From Hamadaea sp. (lineage in GTDB: Bacteria > Actinomycetota > Actinomycetes > Mycobacteriales > Micromonosporaceae), in NCBI RefSeq assembly GCF_013362815.1, contig NZ_JABFVK010000051.1:1-64000 (forward strand): a DNA stretch of 64,000 nucleotides, read 5' to 3'. The notes beneath the pieces were generated by a model. The model worked only from the letters and a program-made list of their open reading frames with translations, searched no databases and was not told the origin of the DNA. Positions 33,563-43,067 of this stretch are shown one piece after another (the first letter of the stretch is position 1; the number at the start of each line of letters is the position of its first letter). The position numbers were made by a program, and so were the translations under genes.

Positions 33563-35827
33563 ATGGCGAAGAAGCCTCCGGTCGCGGACCCGGACGAACG
33601 GCATCCCCGGGTCACCGAGCCGATGACGGCGGCGGCCGGTGTGGGCGGCGTGACGCACGGGCTACAGGCCGGGCTGGCGGAGATGGGCGTACGCCGGACG
33701 GCGCTCACGCTGCTCAAGGTGAATCAGGCCGACGGCTTCGACTGTCCCGGTTGCGCCTGGCCCGAGCCGAAGAAGCGGGCGCACGCCGAGTTCTGTGAGA
33801 ACGGTGCGAAAGCGGTCGCCGAGGAGGCGACGCTCCGCCGGATCACTCCGGAGTTCTTCGCGGAGTACTCCGTCGAACAGCTCGCCGAGAAGACCGACTA
33901 CTGGCTGGGCCAGCAAGGTCGGCTCACCGGCCCGATGGTTCGCCGGCCCGGCGGCACGCACTATGAGCCGATCTCGTGGGACGACGCGTACTCGCTCGTC
34001 GCGGGCAAGCTCCGCGAGACGAGGCCGGACGAGGCGCTGTTCTACACCTCCGGGCGTACCTCGAACGAGGCCGCTTTCCTCTACCAGTTGTTCGCGCGGG
34101 CGTACGGGACGAACAATCTGCCCGACTGCTCCAACATGTGCCACGAGTCGTCCGGCACCGCGCTCAACAGCACCATCGGCATCGGCAAGGGCTCGGTCAC
34201 CCTCGACGACATCCACGCGGCGAAGCTCCTGGTCATCGTGGGTCAGAACCCCGGCACCAACCATCCGCGCATGCTCACGGCCCTCGAGAAGGCCAAGCGC
34301 GCGGGGGCCAAGATCATCGCGGTCAACCCGCTGCCCGAGGCGGGCTTGCTTCGCTTCAAGAATCCCCAACGTGTACGCGGACTGCTCGGTTCGGGTACGC
34401 AGTTGGCCCACCGCTTCCTTCAGATCCGGGTCGGCGGCGATCTGGCGCTCTTCCAGGCGATCGGCTCGCTCCTGCTGAAGGAGGCGGCGATCGACCAGCC
34501 CTTCGTCGACGCGTACACCTCGGGGTTCGAGGCGTACGAGCAGGCGCGGCGGCATGTCGACTGGCGGTGGACCGAGCAGGCCACCGGGCTGACCCGGGCC
34601 GAGATCGAGGCGACCGCCCGCGACTTCGCCGAGTCCGACGCGACGATCGTTTGCTGGGCGATGGGTTTGACGCAGGGGCGGGACGCCGTCGCGACGATCC
34701 GTGAGGTCGTCAACGTCCAACTGCTACGCGGCATGATCGGCCGGCCCGGTGCCGGCCTCTGCCCGGTACGCGGACACTCGAACGTGCAGGGCGACCGCAC
34801 GATGGGGATCTGGCACGAACCACCGTCCTGGGTGCCCGCCTTGGGCGACGCGTTGGGCCTGCCGATGCCGGCCGAGCGTGGGTTCGACACCGTCGAGGCG
34901 ATCCGGGCGATGCGGGACGGCGCGGCCAAGGTCTTCTTCGCGCTCGGCGGGAACTTCGCGGCGGCCAGCCCGGACACCGCCGTGACGGAGGCGGCCCTGG
35001 CCTCCTGTGAGCTGACCGTGCACGTGTCGACGAAGCTCAACCGCTCGCACGCCGTACCCGGGGCGACCTCGCTGATCCTGCCGTGCCTGGGGCGTACCGA
35101 GCGCGACGAGCAGCTGACCGGCGACCAGTTCGTCACCGTCGAGGACTCCATGTCCTGTGTGCACTCGTCGCGCGGGCGGCTCGAACCGGCTTCGCCCGAG
35201 TTGCGGTCGGAGATCGCGATCATCTGCGATCTGGCCGCCGAAGTCTTGGATGACCGCCTCCCGTGGCGGGAGTGGAAGACCGACTATCGGCTGATCCGGG
35301 CGCTCATCGAGCGGCACGTCCCCGGCTTCGACGACTTCGAGGCCCGGGTGGCCGAGCCGGGCGGGTTCACCCTGCCGCATCCGCCGCGCGACGAGCGCCG
35401 GTTCGCCACCCCGTCCGGCAAGGCGCTGTTCACCGTCTCCGCGCAGGCCTCCATCGAGGTTCCGGAGGGGCGGCTGCTGCTGCAGAGCGTACGCAGCCAC
35501 GATCAGTACAACACCACGATCTACGGGCTGGACGACCGCTATCGCGGGATCAAGCAGGGCCGCCGAGTGATCTTCGTGCACCCCGAAGACTTGGCAGCAT
35601 TAGGCATCTCGGATGCGTCTTATGTGGACATCGTCTCCGAATCGCCCGATGGAGAGCGGATCGCCCGACAGTTCCGGGTGGTGGCGTACCCGACGGCTCG
35701 GGGTTGCGCCGCGACCTACTTCCCCGAGGCTAACGTCCTCGTCCCGCTGGACGCGACGGCCAAGGAGTCCAACACCCCGACCTCCAAGCAGATCGTGGTA
35801 CGCCTCGAACCCTGTGCTGCGCCATGA
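33563..35827 (+). CDS. FdhF/YdeP family molybdopterin oxidoreductase
   Basis: 754 aa. Molybdopterin-guanine-dinucleotide binding motifs are present: FYTSGRTSNEAAFLYQLFARAYGTNNLPDCSNMCHESSGTAL near residue 155-195, LLVIVGQNPGTNHPRM, and the C-terminal domain with QYNTTIYGLDDRYRGIKQGRRVIFVHPEDLAALG. The N-terminus has DCPGCAWP...AEFCENGAKA, a CxxC plus later Cys instead of the standard four-Cys cluster of formate dehydrogenases. YdeP-type members work in acid resistance or formate-related redox; the physiological substrate is unsettled. It overlaps fdhD by ATGA. TAGGCT 6 nt before the ATG suggests a leaderless transcript. Confidence 0.9.
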   Translation: MAKKPPVADPDERHPRVTEPMTAAAGVGGVTHGLQAGLAEMGVRRTALTLLKVNQADGFDCPGCAWPEPKKRAHAEFCENGAKAVAEEATLRRITPEFFAEYSVEQLAEKTDYWLGQQGRLTGPMVRRPGGTHYEPISWDDAYSLVAGKLRETRPDEALFYTSGRTSNEAAFLYQLFARAYGTNNLPDCSNMCHESSGTALNSTIGIGKGSVTLDDIHAAKLLVIVGQNPGTNHPRMLTALEKAKRAGAKIIAVNPLPEAGLLRFKNPQRVRGLLGSGTQLAHRFLQIRVGGDLALFQAIGSLLLKEAAIDQPFVDAYTSGFEAYEQARRHVDWRWTEQATGLTRAEIEATARDFAESDATIVCWAMGLTQGRDAVATIREVVNVQLLRGMIGRPGAGLCPVRGHSNVQGDRTMGIWHEPPSWVPALGDALGLPMPAERGFDTVEAIRAMRDGAAKVFFALGGNFAAASPDTAVTEAALASCELTVHVSTKLNRSHAVPGATSLILPCLGRTERDEQLTGDQFVTVEDSMSCVHSSRGRLEPASPELRSEIAIICDLAAEVLDDRLPWREWKTDYRLIRALIERHVPGFDDFEARVAEPGGFTLPHPPRDERRFATPSGKALFTVSAQASIEVPEGRLLLQSVRSHDQYNTTIYGLDDRYRGIKQGRRVIFVHPEDLAALGISDASYVDIVSESPDGERIARQFRVVAYPTARGCAATYFPEANVLVPLDATAKESNTPTSKQIVVRLEPCAAP

Positions 35828-36651
35828 GACGCCGCCCGATCACGCACATCACTGTCGGCGGATCTCCCGTGACTCGGCTGGACAGTTTGGCCGGGGAGGA
35901 GCCGCTGGAGATCCGAGTCGGCCACGCCGGGCAGGCTCGCAAGCCGCTCGCGGTGACGATGCGTACGCCGGGCGACGAGCTCGACCTCGCCCTGGGGTTC
36001 CTGTTCACCGAGGGCGTCATCCGCAGCGCCGAGGACGTCGTGACCGCCCAACTCTGCGCAGGCGCCGAGACACCGAACACGTACAACGTCGTGGACGTCG
36101 TCCTCGCCCCCCATGTGCCGCAGCCGGACGTGAGCGCCGAACGAAATTTCTACACGACCTCATCGTGCGGCGTATGCGGAAAGGCGAGCATCGACGCCAT
36201 CCGCACCCGGTCGGCGTACGACCTGATCGGGGATCCCGTCACGGTCAGTCCCGCCACGCTGGCCGCTTTACCTGAACAGCTCGCGCTAGCTCAACGCGGC
36301 TTCACGCGTACCGGCGGATCTCATGCGGCGGCATTGTTCTCCGCGGCGGGCGAGTTGATCGCGGCGCGCGAGGACGTGGGCCGGCACAACGCGGTCGACA
36401 AGCTGATCGGGCGGGAGCTGCGCGAGGGCCGTGTGCCGCTGGTGGGGCGGGTGCTGCTGCTGAGCGGGCGGGCCGGGTTCGAGCTGGTGCAGAAGGCCTG
36501 GATGGCGGGGGTGAGCGTGGTCGCGGCGGTGGGCGCGCCGAGTACGCTCGCCGCGGATCTGGCGGCCGAGGCGGGGATGACGCTGGTCGGGTTCCTGCGG
36601 CCGCCGTCGATGAACGTTTACACGGGCGGCCAGCGGATCGTGGCGGACTGA
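35824..36651 (+). CDS. fdhD: FdhD sulfurtransferase for formate dehydrogenase maturation
   Basis: 275 aa. The family hallmark CxxC is in TTSSCGVCGKASIDAI; further motifs are PLEIRV, TPGDELDLALGFLFTEGVI, RTGGSHAAALF, REDVGRHNAVDKLIG and VGFLRPPSMNVYTG. FdhD moves sulfur from a cysteine desulfurase to the molybdenum cofactor of formate dehydrogenases. Translational coupling (ATGA) to the FdhF/YdeP gene says the two work together and predicts a sulfurated Mo centre in that enzyme. Confidence 0.95.
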   Translation: MRRRPITHITVGGSPVTRLDSLAGEEPLEIRVGHAGQARKPLAVTMRTPGDELDLALGFLFTEGVIRSAEDVVTAQLCAGAETPNTYNVVDVVLAPHVPQPDVSAERNFYTTSSCGVCGKASIDAIRTRSAYDLIGDPVTVSPATLAALPEQLALAQRGFTRTGGSHAAALFSAAGELIAAREDVGRHNAVDKLIGRELREGRVPLVGRVLLLSGRAGFELVQKAWMAGVSVVAAVGAPSTLAADLAAEAGMTLVGFLRPPSMNVYTGGQRIVAD

Positions 36652-36652
36652 C

Positions 36653-37531
36653 GTGCGCCGCTTCGTGGCCGTACTCGTCTTGCTGGTGAGCGGATGCTCG
36701 GCGGCTCCTGTTCCCGTTTCCGCTGTGCCGTCACCGGTCGCGTCCTCGATCGCACCCTCTCCCGCCGCGGCCGGTCATGCGCCCACGAAGTCATTCTCCA
36801 TCGCGACGCGGACTTTCCGGTTCAAGCGGGGCGACCGGAAGCTGCCCACGACGGTGTACTACCCGAAGGCGTCCGGGCGCTTTCCCGTCGTGGTCTTCGG
36901 GCACGGCCTGAACGGAAACCCCACCTTGTACGCCGAACTGCTGCGACGCTGGGCCGCCGCCGGTTTCGTCGTCGCCGCTCCGGCGTTTCCGCATACCTCG
37001 GCTGGGGTCGCGAAGTTCGACGTGATGGACGTCCTCAACCAACCGGCCGACGTCTCATCTGTCCTGGATGGACTGACTGCGTTGCCCGCCACGGACGGGC
37101 TCCGGAAGAGCCTCGACCTTCGCTCGGTCGCGGCGGCGGGACACTCCGCGGGCGGGATCACCACGGTCGGCGTGTTCACGGTTCAACCGCGCGACCCTCG
37201 CTTCACGGCCGGCATCGTCCTCGCGGGGAACTCGCTCGGCGTCGGCCAGACCTTCACCGGTACGCCTGCCCCGCTGCTGTTCGTGCACGCCGACGACGAT
37301 CCCGTCGTTCCCGCGTACACCGATCGGGCCGTGTTCGACGCCGTTCCTTGGCCTCGCGCGTTCCTCCGGCTCAGCGGCGACGGGCACAGCGCACCCTTCG
37401 TGTCCCGACGAGATCCGCACTTCAGCGTGGTTGTGTCCACCACTGTGGACTTCCTGCGGTGGGCCCTTTATCGGGACTCCTCCGCTCTCGGGCGGCTTCT
37501 CCGCGTACGCGGTCTCGACTCGCACCTCTGA
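36653..37531 (+). CDS. Secreted alpha/beta hydrolase lipoprotein
   Basis: 292 aa. GTG start one base after the fdhD stop. Signal peptide with lipobox LLVSGC, a Pro/Ser/Ala linker, then HGLNGNPTLYAELLRRW (oxyanion), AAAGHSAGGITTVG (nucleophile Ser), HADDDPVVP (acid) and SGDGHSAPF (His). It resembles chlorophyllase/cutinase-like dienelactone hydrolases. The link to the upstream Mo enzyme operon may be transcriptional only. It is followed after 15 bp by a palindromic repeat. Confidence 0.85.
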   Translation: MRRFVAVLVLLVSGCSAAPVPVSAVPSPVASSIAPSPAAAGHAPTKSFSIATRTFRFKRGDRKLPTTVYYPKASGRFPVVVFGHGLNGNPTLYAELLRRWAAAGFVVAAPAFPHTSAGVAKFDVMDVLNQPADVSSVLDGLTALPATDGLRKSLDLRSVAAAGHSAGGITTVGVFTVQPRDPRFTAGIVLAGNSLGVGQTFTGTPAPLLFVHADDDPVVPAYTDRAVFDAVPWPRAFLRLSGDGHSAPFVSRRDPHFSVVVSTTVDFLRWALYRDSSALGRLLRVRGLDSHL

Positions 37532-37546
37532 GTCTTCGGATTTTGG

Positions 37547-37611
37547 GCGCTGGATCAGGGTTCTCGGTCGAATCTTGACCCATGATTCGACCGAGAACCC
37601 TGATCCAGCGC
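37547..37611. repeat. Palindromic repeat, family A, copy 2
   Basis: 65 bp with 28-bp perfect outer arms. Relative to copy 1 it carries C for G in the left arm and the matching G for C in the right arm (TTCTCGG / CCGAGAA), a compensatory change. The central bases have diverged. It lies 15 bp after the hydrolase stop. Confidence 0.92.
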
Positions 37612-37627
37612 CCGTCCGGGGAGATTG

Positions 37628-37677
37628 TTACTCGCCGGTATTGTGATCCAGCCCACTCCTAAGTTACCGTCCGGTAA
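37628..37677 (+). promoter_or_regulatory. Two TTACC-type palindromes at the start of the CocE-like gene
   Basis: TTACCG-TC-CGGTAA (37664-37677) is a perfect dyad that touches the A of the start codon. A weaker copy, TTACTCGCCGGTAT, lies at 37628-37641, 36 bp upstream. Both look like sites of a TetR-type repressor; none is encoded nearby. A ribosome-binding site is not obvious. Confidence 0.45.
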
Positions 37678-39251
37678 TGCGGACGCAATCCCCCCTTCGC
37701 GCAGCCGTTGTAGCCCTCACGCTCCTCGTCACCACCGTCGGCGTCGCTGCCCCCGCGTACGCCGGAACCACCTCGATGACCTTTGTGGACATCACCGCCG
37801 CGGACGGCGTCGTCCTGAAGGCGAACGTCATCGAATCCACCAATCCCGGCAAGCACCCCGCCGTCGTCTTCCCCTCCAGCTGGGGCCTGAACGACCTGGA
37901 GTACCTCGCCCAGGCCCAGGCGATGGCGTCGGCCGGATACACCGTCTTGTCCTACACACCACGCGGGTGGTGGAGCTCGGGCGGCCAGATCGACACCGCC
38001 GGTCCCAAGGACATCCGGGACGTGTCCACCGTCATCGACTGGCTGCTCGCCCACACCAGCGCCGACCCGGCCCACATCGGCATGGGCGGGGTCTCCTACG
38101 GCGCGGGGATCAGCCTGATCGCGGCGGGCAACGACGCCCGCATCCGCGCGGTGGCCGCCCTGTCCGGCTGGTCGGACCTCGCCGCCAGCCTGTACGGCGA
38201 TCAGACCCGGCGGCAGCAAGCCCCGGCCCTGCTGCAAGGCGCGGCTCTCCTGCTCGGCCGGACAAGTCCCGAGTTCGACTCCGTCATCAGCGACTTCTGG
38301 AACTACCGGAACGTGCCCGGCGTCCTGGCGTTCGCCGGGGTCCGATCGGCGAAGACGTACCTCGCGGGCATCAACGCCAACCAGCCTGCGATCCTGATGG
38401 CGAACGCCTTCGGCGACAGCGTCTTCCCCCCGAACCAGCTCGTGGACTTCTACGGTTCCCTCAGTACGCCCAAGCGCCTGGAGTTCTCGCCCGGCGACCA
38501 CGCCATCCCGGAGCTGACCGGGATCGCCGGTCTGGACAACGCGGTCTGGACTTCGGCCCGGCGGTGGTTCGACCATTACCTCGCGGGTGCGGCGAACGGC
38601 GTCGACACCGAGACTCCGATCGTCCTGCGGCCCAACGGCGGCGGCCCGGCCGAGGCGTACGCGAGTTGGGCCGCGGTGTCGACGAGCACCACCCGTTACG
38701 GACTCGGTGAGGTGCACTGGTGGGACGGCACCGGCGATCTCGGTGGCAGCCCGTCGACGGGCTGGTCCCGCTTCACCTGGACCGATCTCGGCACGACCGC
38801 CGACGGCGGAGTGGCGCTGGTCAGCAACGGCCTGACTGCGCTGACCGGTCAGCCGCCGACCGCGTGGCTCCCCGGCGTCGACCGCGGCCATGCCGGCGTC
38901 TGGATCTCGTCCAGCCTCGGGTCCACCCTCAAGATCCGAGGCATCCCCACGGTGCACCTCCGGGTGACTCCGTCTTCGGGCAACGGAACGCTGATCGCGT
39001 ACGTGTACGACGTCGACGGGTGGGGCACCGGCTCCCTGCTCACCCACGCCCCCATCAGTTGGCGCGGTGCGAGTGCCGGCTCGCCGCTGACGCTGGACCT
39101 GCGGCTGCCGGCCACCGCCTGGAACGTTCCGGCCGGTCACAAGATCGCCCTTGTCGTCGACGGCCACGACCCGCTCTACCTGGACGACAACGGCGCCCTC
39201 GCCAACGTCACCTTCAGCGGTTCGGCCTGGCTCGACCTGCCGCGCCGCTGA
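37677..39251 (+). CDS. Secreted CocE/NonD family (S15-like) hydrolase
   Basis: 524 aa. Sec signal peptide ending AAPAYAG. Alpha/beta hydrolase core with VVFPSSWGLNDLEYL, the nucleophile elbow GVSYGAGIS, acid in FGDSVFPP and His in PGDHAIPE; the last ~170 residues form the C-terminal jelly-roll typical of X-Pro dipeptidyl-peptidase/CocE (PTVHLRVTPSSGNGTLIAYVYDVDG, GHKIALVVDGHDPLY). Probable extracellular esterase or peptidase. It is not in an operon; a GC hairpin follows. Confidence 0.9.
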   Translation: MRTQSPLRAAVVALTLLVTTVGVAAPAYAGTTSMTFVDITAADGVVLKANVIESTNPGKHPAVVFPSSWGLNDLEYLAQAQAMASAGYTVLSYTPRGWWSSGGQIDTAGPKDIRDVSTVIDWLLAHTSADPAHIGMGGVSYGAGISLIAAGNDARIRAVAALSGWSDLAASLYGDQTRRQQAPALLQGAALLLGRTSPEFDSVISDFWNYRNVPGVLAFAGVRSAKTYLAGINANQPAILMANAFGDSVFPPNQLVDFYGSLSTPKRLEFSPGDHAIPELTGIAGLDNAVWTSARRWFDHYLAGAANGVDTETPIVLRPNGGGPAEAYASWAAVSTSTTRYGLGEVHWWDGTGDLGGSPSTGWSRFTWTDLGTTADGGVALVSNGLTALTGQPPTAWLPGVDRGHAGVWISSSLGSTLKIRGIPTVHLRVTPSSGNGTLIAYVYDVDGWGTGSLLTHAPISWRGASAGSPLTLDLRLPATAWNVPAGHKIALVVDGHDPLYLDDNGALANVTFSGSAWLDLPRR

Positions 39252-39260
39252 GCCGCCCTG

Positions 39261-39287
39261 CCCGCCCCGTCTTACCGGCGGGGCGGG
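39261..39287. terminator. Hairpin after the CocE-like gene
   Basis: CCCGCCCCG / CGGGGCGGG with a 9-nt loop, 10 bp after the stop codon. The rest of the region to 39410 holds two TCGATCAGGG repeats that look like decayed palindrome remnants, and no gene. Confidence 0.6.
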
Positions 39288-39410
39288 AGGCCCTGTCGAT
39301 CAGGGAGCGGCGGAATCGATCAGGGGCTTGGGAACACGACACGCCGGTGGATCACGACCGCTAGTTCATGATCGCGCGGAAAGGACGGGCAGGGTCAGGG
39401 GTAGGGAAAG

Positions 39411-39626
39411 TCAGGGGAGGTGGCGGGCCCAGTAGACGACGAGCCAGGCTGCGTGCTCGGCGTCCTCGCACGGATAGACATGACCGCAGGCTGCGCAGAT
39501 TCCCCCACCCACCTGCATCTGGTGGGTCAGCCACAGATCGCGGCCGTGCTCCACTTGCTGAGCGGCGAACTCCGCCAGCTCGCTCTCGGTCTCGATCGCT
39601 GCTCGAGTCGCTTCGGTCTTGGCCAT
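39411..39626 (-). CDS. Small CxxC protein of unknown function
   Basis: 71 aa: MAKTEATRAAIETESELAEF, an amphipathic helix, then GICAACGHVYPCEDAEHAAWLVVYWARHLP. The CxxC with a third Cys and His could bind zinc. GGGAG precedes the ATG. I recognise no named family. It lies downstream of the MFS gene on the same strand, 59 bp away. Confidence 0.7.
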   Translation of the reverse strand: MAKTEATRAAIETESELAEFAAQQVEHGRDLWLTHQMQVGGGICAACGHVYPCEDAEHAAWLVVYWARHLP

Positions 39627-39685
39627 AGCGGGCTCCCGGGCGTCGGTTGTCCCGTCAGATACCGCAAAAAGTGGACACACAAACC

Positions 39686-41185
39686 TCAGTGTTCGGCATC
39701 GGCACGGAAACCGCGCGGAATCAACGCAAGCGCGAGGAGGGTAGCGGCCGCGATCAGCGCTGCCGAGATCGCGCTCGTCACGGCCAAGGCATGCTCGTAC
39801 GCCGAGCGAGCCACCTCGAGAAGGTAACCACTGACCTGGGCGCCCTGCGTACGGGCGACGTGCACGGCGCCGCCGATGGACTCCTCCACCGCGGTCCGGC
39901 CCGGTTCGCTCAACGGCAGTTCGTGCACGCCGGAGGCGTACAGGACGGCGGCGATCGTGCCGAGCAGGGCGACGCCGAATCCGATGCCCAACTCGTAACA
40001 GGTCTCCTCTACGGCGGCGGCGCTGCCCGCCCGTTCCGGTGGCGCGGCCGAGATCATGACGGCGGTCGTGGTGGTGATCGCCAGGCCGTCCCCCAACCCG
40101 AAGGCGACCAGCGCCAACGCCGCGACTCCGTAGGTCAGCGGCAGGGTGGCGAGCGCGACGAACGCCACGACCAGCGCTCCCAGCCCGAGGGCGAGCATCG
40201 TGTGGACGCCGACGCGGCGTACCAGCCAGGGGGCGCTGAGCGCGCCGACCAGGGTGGCCAGCGCACCCGGCAGCATGCGTACGCCCGCCTCGACCGGGCT
40301 GTACCCGTGCACGTACTGCAGCCACAACGAGATCAGGAAGTACGCCGCCCCGACCGCCATCATCGCCATGAGCGTCGCGATCGCACCGGCCAGGAACGGG
40401 CGGTTGGTGAACAGCCGCACGTCGAGCAGCGGATCGGTCTGCCGCAGTTGCCGCCAGGCGAACCAGGCGAGCAGGCCCGCCCCGGCCAGCAGCGCGACCG
40501 GCGCGGACGAGGCGAGACCGTCCTTCGCCAGGTGCTTGATCCCCCAGACGAGGCTGATCATGCCGAACACCGACTGCGCCGCACCGAACCAGTCCAGCCG
40601 CGTACGCCCCGGCGACCGGGACTCCGGCAGCAGCCGCCAGCCGAAGACGACGGTGGCCACCACGACGGGGACGTTCACCCAGAACGCCGCCGACCAGCCG
40701 TAGTGCTCGACGAGGAGGCCGCCCAGGACGGGTCCGATCGCCGCGCCGGCGCCGGCGACGGACGCCCACACGCCGATGGCCGTGCCCCGTTCCCGGGGAT
40801 CGGTGAACACGTTCCGGATGAGCGACAGCGTCGACGGCATGACCATCGCGCCGCCGACGGCCAGCAGCACCCGCCCCGCGATCAGCCGCCCGGGGCTGTC
40901 GGCGGTGGCCGAGACGATCGAGGCCGCTCCGAACAGGACGAAGCCGACCAGGAAGAACGTCTTGCGACCCCACCGGTCCCCGGCCGCACCCGCCGTGATC
41001 AGCAGGCCGCCGAGGACGAGCCCGTAGATGTCGATGATCCAGAGCTGCTCGTACGCGTCCGGATCCAGGTCGTCGATCAGCGACGGCAGCGCCACGTTGA
41101 GGATGGTGGCGTCCATCGCGACCAGCAGCAGACTGGCGCAGAGCACGGCCAGCACGGCCCACCGGTTGACGGTGCGGCCCGTCAT
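39686..41185 (-). CDS. MFS transporter, DHA2 (EmrB/QacA) family
   Basis: 499 aa with about 14 hydrophobic segments. TM1 motif LLLVAMDATILNVALPSLIDDL, motif A-like AGAAGDRWGRKTFFLVG, and motif C-like SVAGAGAAIGPVLGGLLVE. Export of drugs or metabolites is likely. The ATG overlaps the stop of the GT-C-like gene (ATGA), so the two are an operon; no regulator adjoins. Confidence 0.9.
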   Translation of the reverse strand: MTGRTVNRWAVLAVLCASLLLVAMDATILNVALPSLIDDLDPDAYEQLWIIDIYGLVLGGLLITAGAAGDRWGRKTFFLVGFVLFGAASIVSATADSPGRLIAGRVLLAVGGAMVMPSTLSLIRNVFTDPRERGTAIGVWASVAGAGAAIGPVLGGLLVEHYGWSAAFWVNVPVVVATVVFGWRLLPESRSPGRTRLDWFGAAQSVFGMISLVWGIKHLAKDGLASSAPVALLAGAGLLAWFAWRQLRQTDPLLDVRLFTNRPFLAGAIATLMAMMAVGAAYFLISLWLQYVHGYSPVEAGVRMLPGALATLVGALSAPWLVRRVGVHTMLALGLGALVVAFVALATLPLTYGVAALALVAFGLGDGLAITTTTAVMISAAPPERAGSAAAVEETCYELGIGFGVALLGTIAAVLYASGVHELPLSEPGRTAVEESIGGAVHVARTQGAQVSGYLLEVARSAYEHALAVTSAISAALIAAATLLALALIPRGFRADAEH

Positions 41186-42966
41186 GACGCGATTCGCCAG
41201 ACCAGCGCGTCGTCCACCCGTACGCCGGGCCGCCCGACCAGTCGCCGCACGGTGGTCTCGATCGCCCCCGCGTTGGGCGTGCCGTCGGGCAGGAAGATCG
41301 CCCCGACCTTCCAGTATTCGAAGTCGTTCGTCGCTCCCGACACGTCCAGCGAGTGGATCCGGGACGGCCGGCCGGTCCGGGCGGCCATCATCATCCGCAT
41401 CGACGTCGTGGTGTACAGGGTGCTGAACATCGCGATCCGCTCGGGCGAGCGCGGATCGGGTCCGAGGAAGTAGCCCCGGGCCAGCGCGAAGTCCAGCCCG
41501 GACGCGGCCGCCCACCGCATCGCGACGATGTCGCCGTGGCTGGTGACGTCGGCGTACATGAGACTCGTTCCGGAGGGGACGTATGCCCGCCAGGCCCCGT
41601 CGGCGAGGAACTTCGGCATGGGGGTCTTCGGGCGTACGGCGAGGGGTCTGGGGGCGAGCGGGACCAGGGCGAAGAGCACGGCCGCGGCAGCGGCCACGCG
41701 AACCGGCCACCATCGGCGGCGGTCCCGGGACAGCAGCCGATCCAGGCTCACCGCGATGATCACCCCGAATGCCGGGATGACCGCCAGCCCCATGCGCGCG
41801 GGGACGACCGAGTCGAACAGCGGAATCTTGATCAGCTCACGCCAGGGTCCCGCCGGGCCGAGCGGATGACCGTCCACCTCCGGGTACGCCCCGAAGGAGA
41901 GCACGGTGAACCAGGCCGCGACGGCCAGCGCGACGCGTACGGCGAGGGTGCGTACCTGCCAGAGGACGAGCAGCGCGAGCACCACCAACAGCGGCCAGCC
42001 GAAGAACGAGTTCGCCTCGACGGGGTTGGTCGCCAACTGCTCCGCCCCCGGGTTGGTCCCGAACGCCGTGGTCGGCGGGAACGAGACGTAGGAGAGCACG
42101 TCCAACCCGAAGCTGCTACCGACGATCTTGGGTACGCCGTGATAGCTCTGCGGCCCGGTGAACTGCACATACATCGGGTACGCCAGCAGCACCCCCGCCA
42201 CCGCCCCGGCAAGGGCGAGCCCGCCGAGGTACCCGCGCCAGTGCCGGAGGAGGCGCCGGGGCGTTCCGGCGAGCGTGACGAGCACGGCGATCGCCAACGC
42301 CTGAGCCAGCAGGAAGAGCACCTCTTCGTTGATGAAGAACTGGTACGCGACCAGCAGACCCAGGATCAGCCCTCGGCGTACCGGCGAATGATGAATGCGC
42401 ACGACGCACCAGAAGATGACCGGGACGAGCATCTGGGCGACCAGATTGGGATGGCCCTGGGCCTGAGCCGCGAGGCCCGGCGCGTAGCCGCAGAAGGCCG
42501 CGGCGGCCAGGGCGGCCCAGCGATTGCGCACGAGATGCCGCGAGAGCACGAAGTACCAGGCGAGCGGCGTGCCGATCAACGCGAGCGTGGTGATCAGCGT
42601 GAAGGTGAGCGCGGGTCCACCGAGGAGGGTGACCGGCGCGAGCGGCAGCGCGAACCCGAGGATGGAGGTGTTCGCCATCAGGTTGACCCCGGCCGGTGTG
42701 TTCATCTCCCCGGCGAACAGCGGGCTTTCCCCGTGGGTCAGCGCGTGCGCGGCATGCGCGAGCATCCACTCGAAGAAGGCCTGATCGTCCTCGTTGGCGA
42801 TGATCGTCGCGCCGGCCGGAACGCGCCAGAGCGCGGCGGTGAGCCAGATGCCGGCGGCGACGAACAGCACCACCGCGACCAAGTCGACGATAGGCAGCCG
42901 TCGGTGGGGCGGCGACGGCGGCGCGTCGGCCCGGACATCAGGGAGGGCCGTCGCCGTTATTACCAT
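41182..42966 (-). CDS. Polytopic membrane protein, GT-C glycosyltransferase-like
   Basis: 594 aa with about 11 hydrophobic segments in the first 440 residues and a C-terminal soluble domain. The first extracytoplasmic loop contains IIANEDDQAFFEWMLAHAAHALTHGESPLF, the acidic motif position used by GT-C enzymes for polyprenyl-linked sugar donors. PAGVNLMANTSILGFAL is typical of this actinobacterial group. I infer a sugar transferase acting outside the membrane. ATG 42966 has GGGGGAA upstream. Divergent from a methyltransferase gene. Confidence 0.65.
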   Translation of the reverse strand: MVITATALPDVRADAPPSPPHRRLPIVDLVAVVLFVAAGIWLTAALWRVPAGATIIANEDDQAFFEWMLAHAAHALTHGESPLFAGEMNTPAGVNLMANTSILGFALPLAPVTLLGGPALTFTLITTLALIGTPLAWYFVLSRHLVRNRWAALAAAAFCGYAPGLAAQAQGHPNLVAQMLVPVIFWCVVRIHHSPVRRGLILGLLVAYQFFINEEVLFLLAQALAIAVLVTLAGTPRRLLRHWRGYLGGLALAGAVAGVLLAYPMYVQFTGPQSYHGVPKIVGSSFGLDVLSYVSFPPTTAFGTNPGAEQLATNPVEANSFFGWPLLVVLALLVLWQVRTLAVRVALAVAAWFTVLSFGAYPEVDGHPLGPAGPWRELIKIPLFDSVVPARMGLAVIPAFGVIIAVSLDRLLSRDRRRWWPVRVAAAAAVLFALVPLAPRPLAVRPKTPMPKFLADGAWRAYVPSGTSLMYADVTSHGDIVAMRWAAASGLDFALARGYFLGPDPRSPERIAMFSTLYTTTSMRMMMAARTGRPSRIHSLDVSGATNDFEYWKVGAIFLPDGTPNAGAIETTVRRLVGRPGVRVDDALVWRIAS

Positions 42967-43067
42967 GCATTCCCCCGAATTGCGCACCTCGATGCGGTGT
43001 CGCACCACCGCACTTGTCCGATATGTCAGAATACGCCGGATGAAACGGTCTACATCGGGGGGTACGA

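Noticed and set aside
39291-39325. Fifth family A/B palindrome after the CocE-like gene
   Set aside because: Only CCCTG-TCGAT-CAGGG and a second TCGATCAGGG remain; arms are too short to call a copy.
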